DNA of 64,000 nucleotides from Sceloporus undulatus (lineage: Eukaryota > Chordata > Lepidosauria > Squamata > Phrynosomatidae): NCBI RefSeq assembly GCF_019175285.1, contig NC_056524.1, positions 165,950,446 through 166,014,445 of the forward strand, in the 5' to 3' direction. Made by a program: the position numbers and the translations under genes. Positions 59,944 through 64,000 of the stretch are shown here, piece by piece (the first letter of the stretch is position 1; every line of letters starts with the position of its first letter). The notes beneath the pieces were generated by a model. The model searched no databases. It was not told the DNA's origin and saw nothing but the letters and a program-made list of their open reading frames with translations.

Positions 59944-60134
59944 CAGTCAGCCCTCCATATTCACGGATTCTTTATCCAGGGATTTAAGTATCAACAGTTT
60001 GAAAATATTTTTATAAATTCCAAATAGTAAATCTTGATTTTGCCATTGTATTTAATGGGATTTGAGCTTCTATGGATTCTGGTATCCACAGGAAGTCCTG
60101 GGACCAAACCTAAAAGGATAGTAATGGCTCAGTG
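59944..60134. mobile_element. Tigger-like MITE with TA flanks
   Basis: CAGTCAGCCCTCCATATTCA, TTGAAAATATTTTTATAAAT and 'CCACAGGAAGTCCTGGGACC' follow the family; TA flanks are at 59942-59943 and 60135-60136. The right end is decayed. Confidence 0.7.
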
Positions 60135-60155
60135 TACTTCATTTTAGGTCTAATG

Positions 60156-60232
60156 AGTATATTTATTTATTTATTTATTTATTTATTTATCTCATTTGTA
60201 TGTCACCTTTCTCCCAGAAGGTACCCAAGTAT
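60156..60232 (-). mobile_element. LINE 3' end scrap with TTTA run
   Basis: A TTTA run (about 60160-60190) followed by CATTTGTATGTCACCTTTCT and CCCAGAAGG is the inverted LINE terminus also seen at 38355 and 49845. Confidence 0.5.
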
Positions 60233-60428
60233 GACACAAAAACAGAATTGATCCAGTTTGAGACCACTTTAACTGCCTTGGCTCAATGCTTGAGAATTCT
60301 AGGAACTGTACTTTTGTGAGACATTTAGCCTTCTCTGTCAAGGAGAGCTCAGGTGCCACAATACAGTACAATTCCCAGGATTCCCTAGCACTTAGCCAGG
60401 TCATTTTATGCGGTCTCAAACTGCATTA

Positions 60429-60984
60429 CACTTCTCTCTCCACATTTGCGGCTTTGACTTTTGTGGCTTTATAAATCACCGATTTTATTAATATGTTCTC
60501 CCCAGGAATATCCAGGTCCTCTATGGTCAACTTTAATAAAAAAATCGCGCCGAATGACCTAGAAATTCCCAGAGAGAACACTCCACTAGACATTGTAGCT
60601 CCTCCAGCAGAACTCTATGGTCAATGTCTGGCAGAAGTTGACCATAGAGTTGTATTGGAGGACCTAGAGATTCCCAGAGAGGACACTCCACTAGACATTG
60701 TAGCTCCTCCAGCAGAACTCTATGGTCAATGTCTGGCAGAGGTTGACCACAGAGTTGCACTGGAGGACCTACAGATTGCTAGAGAAGACACTCCACTAGG
60801 CATTTATAGCTCTTCCAGTGCACCTCTATGGTCAATGTCTGAAAGAGGTTGCACTGGAGGACCTAGAGATTCCTAGAGAGGCGTCATCTCAGGTAAAAAA
60901 AATAGTCTTTTTTGCTATTTGCGGTTATTCCACATTCACTGGAGTCTTGTGCCTTTAACCTTAGCGAACATGGAGGGACGGGTT
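60429..60984. mobile_element. TA-flanked DNA element carrying a tandem repeat
   Basis: The left end CACTTCTCTCTCCACATTTG and right end CGAACATGGAGGGACGGGTT are imperfect inverted repeats, with TA at 60427-60428 and 60985-60986. The words TTTGCGGCTTTGAC and TTTGCGGTTATTCC occur near the ends, in the style of Tigger-like elements. Most of the interior is the tandem array listed next. Confidence 0.6.
60556..60880 (+). repeat. Tandem repeat, period 105 bases, about 3 copies
   Basis: GACCTAGAAATTCCC at 60556 recurs at 60661 and 60766, exactly 105 bases apart, and again at 60860 after a shorter last unit. Each of the first two units holds a hairpin, CTCTATGGTCAA then TTGACCATAGAG. Because 105 is a multiple of three, a 127-residue frame (60493-60876) repeats 'DLEIPRE-TPLDIVAPPAEL' units. 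I read this as a by-product of the period, not a gene. Confidence 0.85.
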
Positions 60985-61055
60985 TATTTCTGCTGTCTGC
61001 TTTGGACCAAAAAAAGTGTATGTGGTGATGGGGGGGAGAGAGTTGAGGGGCGAGA

Positions 61056-61075
61056 ACTACATTTCCCAGAGTGCC
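61056..61075 (+). promoter_or_regulatory. ZNF143/SBS-type motif
   Basis: ACTACATTTCCCAGAGTGCC closely matches the ACTACAATTCCCAGAATGC motif found in many TATA-less promoters. Confidence 0.7.
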
Positions 61076-61107
61076 AAGATTAAAAAGGGGGAAGTGACGA
61101 AGGGAAA

Positions 61108-61126
61108 TGACGTCGACGCCGGAAGT
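61108..61126 (+). promoter_or_regulatory. CRE-like and ETS sites
   Basis: TGACGTCG at 61108 resembles the TGACGTCA CREB/ATF site. CCGGAAGT at 61119-61126 is a full ETS site of the type used in housekeeping promoters. Confidence 0.6.
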
Positions 61127-61151
61127 GAGAGGGAGGTAGGGAAAGATCCGT

Positions 61152-61163
61152 CGCGCATGCGCA
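61152..61163 (+). promoter_or_regulatory. NRF1 motif
   Basis: CGCGCATGCGCA is an exact fit to the palindromic NRF1 consensus YGCGCAYGCGCR. Confidence 0.7.
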
Positions 61164-61238
61164 CATCCCAGCCGCCATCCCGCGACGGGGGCAGAAGGCG
61201 TCGTCGTCGGCTTCTTCGTCGCCAGCGCCGCCGCCAGG

Positions 61239-62045
61239 ATGCCCCGCGACAACATGGCGGCCTCCCTCATCCAGCGAGTGGCCCGCCAGGCCCGCCTGAC
61301 CTTCCGCCCCCCGGGAAGCACTAGCGCCTCCGGAGGAGGAGGAGGAGGAGGGGACGGTCCCCGTTCGGTGGAGGACCTCCATCGCCTCCGGGATCTGCTG
61401 GGGGAGGTCCGTGCGGAGGATCTGCGCCTGTCCCCGCGGGGCCCCTCTGCGGTGCCGGGCCCCTGCCAGCCCCCAGTGAGCTACATGCACATCTGCGAGA
61501 CGGAGGGCTTCAGCATGGGGGTCTTCGTGCTCAGCGCCGGGGCCTGCATCCCGCTCCACGACCACCCGGGCATGAATGGCCTCCTCAAGGTCCTCTACGG
61601 CACCCTCCGCATCGCCTGCCTCGACCCCCTCCCCGAAGGGGGGGCAGCCCCCGGGCAGCCTCCGCCTCAAGACCCCCGCCATTGCCAGCGCCACCCGCGC
61701 CGCCTCCGGGCCCTGCTCCGCTCACACCGCCTCTACACGCCCTCCTCGGCCCCCTGCCTCCTCTCCCCGGACTCAGACAACCTCCACCAGATCGACGCCG
61801 TGGGCCCGGGCCCCGCCGCCTTCCTCGACATCCTAGCGCCCCCCTACGACCCCGACCACGGCCGGGACTGCCACTACTACCGCCTCCTGGACGGGCAGGG
61901 GCTCCTCCTGCCGCCCCACTCTCCGCCGGACCACCAGGAGCCCCAGCCGGGGCTGCCCAAGGAGCTCTGGCTGCAGGAGACCCCACAGGCCCCAGGCTTC
62001 TGGTGTGGAGGGGAGCCCTACCCTGGGCCCCAGGTCTCCCCTTGA
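61239..62045 (+). CDS. ADO: 2-aminoethanethiol (N-terminal cysteine) dioxygenase, single exon
   Basis: The enzyme is a non-haem iron thiol dioxygenase. It oxidises cysteamine to hypotaurine and, in vertebrates, N-terminal cysteines of proteins such as RGS4/5, linking oxygen level to degradation. The 268-residue product is close to the human 270. It opens MPRDNMAASLIQRVARQARL, nearly the human start. The cupin core follows: PPVSYMHICETEGFSMGVF (residues 79-97), IPLHDHPGMNGLLKVLYGT (104-122) with iron ligands H107 and H109, DNLHQIDAV (180-188) with the third ligand H183, then GPAAFLDILAPPYDPDHGRD and CHYYR with C211 and Y213, the family's crosslinked pair. It ends GEPYPGPQVSP. The glycine run (32-38) and the proline/arginine-rich loop (about 135-160) vary between species. 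A second ATG at codon 6 is also in good context. The gene has no introns, as in other vertebrates, is very GC-rich and looks intact. Confidence 0.97.
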   Translation: MPRDNMAASLIQRVARQARLTFRPPGSTSASGGGGGGGDGPRSVEDLHRLRDLLGEVRAEDLRLSPRGPSAVPGPCQPPVSYMHICETEGFSMGVFVLSAGACIPLHDHPGMNGLLKVLYGTLRIACLDPLPEGGAAPGQPPPQDPRHCQRHPRRLRALLRSHRLYTPSSAPCLLSPDSDNLHQIDAVGPGPAAFLDILAPPYDPDHGRDCHYYRLLDGQGLLLPPHSPPDHQEPQPGLPKELWLQETPQAPGFWCGGEPYPGPQVSP

Positions 62046-62239
62046 GAGGAGACGGCGAGGGGCAAAGCCTCGGCATCCAGGACAAGAGACCAGTGGGACC
62101 CCCTCCTCCAGATGCCCACCAGAGAGTGATGGGTGGCATCCTCCAGAACACAGCAGGGCACCTCTGTTTCTCCTTCCCAGCAAAGGGGGGTATTTCTCCC
62201 ATAAAGACAGAAGGGATGGGCAGGTCTATGCGAGGTCCT

Positions 62240-63195
62240 CTTCCCTAACATGGTTTCAGAGCTGCTGCATTGAGAATCTGGAAGACACAACAATCCCACC
62301 TTTTCCCAGAACACAACAGGGCTTTTTTGGGCAAATGTCACAACAGCACAAGTCCTGCACCAAGATGGTTTAAGAGCGGCCACACTGAGGATTTTGAAGC
62401 CACAATAATCCCAAGGCATAATGAGGTTTTGAGCACTTGTGACAACACTGTAGGTGCTGCACCAACATGGTTTAATTGATGTCACACTGAGGGTCTGGAA
62501 GACACAATAATCTCCACTTTTCCCAGGACATAATGGGGCTTTTTGCGTGATTGTGACAATAGCATTGGTCCTGCACTAAGATGGTTTAATAGCTGCTGCA
62601 CTGAGGATCTTGAAGCCTCAATAATCCCATTTTTTTACCAGGCTGTGACAATTGCATAGCTTAGGAACTGCCACACTGAGAATGTTGGAAATCACCCTAA
62701 TCCAGTCTTTTCCCAGGACAGATAGTTTTTGAGCATTCGTAATTGTGACAACAGCCTAGGTCTTGCACCAATATTTGACTGCCTCTGCACAATACCCGCA
62801 TTCCTCAAGAGCATCTCAGCCTGTTTGGAGAGAGGCCTGCATGTGCCACTACTGGTGGCGGTTGTGACACAGGTCCTGCACCAAGATGGTTTAAGAGCTG
62901 CCGTACTGAGGATCTTGAGGCCGCAATAATCTACCTTTTCCCAGGGCATAGTGGGTTTTTGAACAATTGTGCAAACAGCATAGGTCCTGCACCAAGATGG
63001 TTTAAGAGCTGCTGCACTGAAGACACACTAATCCAGCCTTTTTCCCAGGACAGATGGTTTTTGAGTATTCATAATTGTGACAACAATTGGTCTTGCACTG
63101 AGGTTTCACTGCCTTTGCACAATGCCTGCATTCCTCTTGGACATCTCAGTCTGTCTGGAGAGAGGCCTGCATGTGCCACTACTGTGGCTTGGTGT
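62240..63195 (+). repeat. Degenerate tandem array, unit about 100-115 bases, with a higher-order period
   Basis: The phrase AAGATGGTTTAAGAGCTG (or close variants) recurs at about 62250, 62365, 62467, 62581, 62886 and 62997, spaced 102-115 bases where adjacent. Each unit also has 'CTGAGGATCTTGAAGCC', 'AATAATCC', 'CTTTTCCCAGGACA' and 'TTGTGACAACAGCATAGGTC'-like phrases. A variant block ending GGAGAGAGGCCTGCATGTGC then CACTACT occurs at 62827 and 63157, exactly 330 bases apart, indicating a three-unit higher-order repeat. Confidence 0.85.
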
Positions 63196-63967
63196 GATCC
63201 TGAAGAGAAGTCCATTGAGGACAGGTTTGCAAATGTGGTGCCTCTTTACAAAAAAGAGTAACAGAAGGACAGCTGGTCATTGTTGTCCCCAGCCCCACAC
63301 ACACTTGAATCCCACCTTTCAAAATGGTACATGTACAATTATTTTTTCAAGGATGAGTTTTGGTTCTTTTTCCACCCACAACTCCTAGTAGCACAGCAGC
63401 CTGCATACAGATTTAACAATACTTTCAGCCCATCTTTTTGAGGGCCAGTAGTACCGAGCGAATTGTTCTGTTGTGGACCTTGTTCAGTTTTGTGGGCGAA
63501 ACAGGATCGTCCATTCAGGACACAGTTTCTACCATGCCTCCCTTCTTGCCTGGGACGCTACATTGGGGGACTACCTCGCCAGTTCTGTGGATGCAAAGCA
63601 TGGCAGTGTTGTGTTTATTCGGTACCAGCGGATGTGATGATATGAAAAAGCACTCAGTGTTTTTTGAGATTCACTTTGGGACATGAACCATCACTTCCTC
63701 CTCATAAGAATTTTTGAGCCTTACTAATTATATGTCCTGTGAAGGTCCAAATAATTTTCCAGCAGCTCCCTTAGTTGATTCAGTGGGATAAGTTTTGACA
63801 TCCGTTAGGGATGTCATCCTAATCTCTTTCTCCAGAATGGTTTTGGGAGAAAATTTGTGCTGAAGAGGCAAGATACCACATTGGTTGAAGCACAGTAATT
63901 TGGGATGCTGCCAAGTTAAGAGATGATCTTTAAAATTACTGATGTGTTGAGAGAATGCTTTTTAGAT

Positions 63968-63973
63968 ATTAAA
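63968..63973 (+). terminator. Candidate polyadenylation signal ATTAAA
   Basis: ATTAAA is the commonest variant of the AATAAA signal. It is near the window end, so the cleavage site and any downstream GT-rich element cannot be judged. Confidence 0.3.
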
Positions 63974-64000
63974 AGTGGAAAATCCTGATTATCTGTTGTG

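Larger units (their letters stand above)
60235..61008. mobile_element. Palindromic MITE split by a TA-flanked element
   Basis: The left portion (GATCCAGTTTGAGACCACTT to GTCTCAAACTGCATTA, about 60428) and the scrap TTATTTCTGCTGTCTGCTTT then GGACC (60984-61008) form one copy of the 59120 family. The 556-base element at 60429 sits inside its right terminal repeat. The right end lies less than 50 bases from the ADO promoter motifs. Confidence 0.7.
61020..61238 (+). promoter_or_regulatory. ADO core promoter and 5' UTR
   Basis: The GC content and CpG density rise sharply here. Four recognisable vertebrate promoter sites lie within about 110 bases and upstream of the ADO start codon: a ZNF143-type site, a CRE half/full site, an ETS site and an NRF1 palindrome. 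No TATA box is visible, as expected for a widely expressed CpG-island gene. The transcription start is likely between about 61080 and 61180, but this is inferred from motif position only. Confidence 0.7.
62046..64000 (+). other. ADO downstream flank, probable 3' UTR
   Basis: ADO has a long 3' UTR in other vertebrates, so the transcript probably continues here. No AATAAA is seen; an ATTAAA lies at about 63968-63973 near the window end. The 82-residue frame at 63438-63686 has no recognised domain. The tandem array of the next entry fills the first half. EGR2, the usual next gene in mammals, is not reached. Confidence 0.6.

Noticed and set aside
60493-60876. A 127-residue frame with repeated DLEIPRE-TPLDIVAPPAEL units
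   Set aside because: The 105-base tandem period alone explains the open frame, it lies inside a transposon, and the ends of the frame are not repeat-related.
61080-62202. Long minus-strand and alternate-frame ORFs overlapping ADO (for example 204, 205 and 188 residues)
   Set aside because: They are shadows of the GC-rich ADO coding strand; only the plus frame at 61239 gives a conserved protein.

Overview
The window is vertebrate nuclear DNA, most likely from a squamate reptile and probably a lizard. The main reason is its repeat content: many copies of a tRNA-headed SINE whose 3' end matches the 3' end of a BovB (RTE) LINE, the hallmark of Sauria SINEs. BovB, CR1 and L2-type LINE pieces, Tigger-like elements with TA target duplications and many palindromic MITEs are also present. 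No bacterial-style operons exist, and almost all short open frames are chance frames or repeat relics.

Only one host gene can be supported: an intact single-exon ADO gene (2-aminoethanethiol / N-terminal cysteine dioxygenase) at 61239-62045 on the + strand. It has a CpG-rich promoter with ZNF143-, CRE-, ETS- and NRF1-type sites just upstream. Its downstream flank, probably 3' UTR, carries a degenerate tandem array of roughly 110-base units. About 60 kb of repeat-dense intergenic DNA lies upstream. An orphan CpG island at about 31.85-32.6 kb may be the promoter of an unidentified transcript. In mammals ADO lies between ZNF365 and EGR2; neither is seen here.

Layout: 0-5 kb holds a Tigger-like MITE, decayed repeats and an L2 LINE 3' half. 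5-9.4 kb has little recognisable content. 9.4-20.8 kb is dense with SINEs, a foldback element nested in a Penelope-like repeat, a long L2 relic and MITEs. 20.8-31.8 kb is mostly unassigned with a minisatellite, a 5S-headed SINE and a CpG-rich inverted-repeat element. 31.8-41 kb has the CpG island, further inverted-repeat elements and a diverged duplicated module. 41-51 kb has a 5S SINE nested in a tRNA SINE, a solo LTR and a MITE with nearly perfect 65-base arms. 51-61 kb has L2, BovB and CR1 relics and a cluster of palindromic MITEs with nested insertions that ends just upstream of the ADO promoter. 61-64 kb is ADO and its flank.

The repeats fit together: the BovB relics carry the 3' end shared by the tRNA-headed and 5S-headed SINEs, consistent with BovB enzymes having mobilised both. 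All calls come from reading the sequence; no database search was possible, so family names other than ADO, CR1, BovB and Sauria SINE are less firm.
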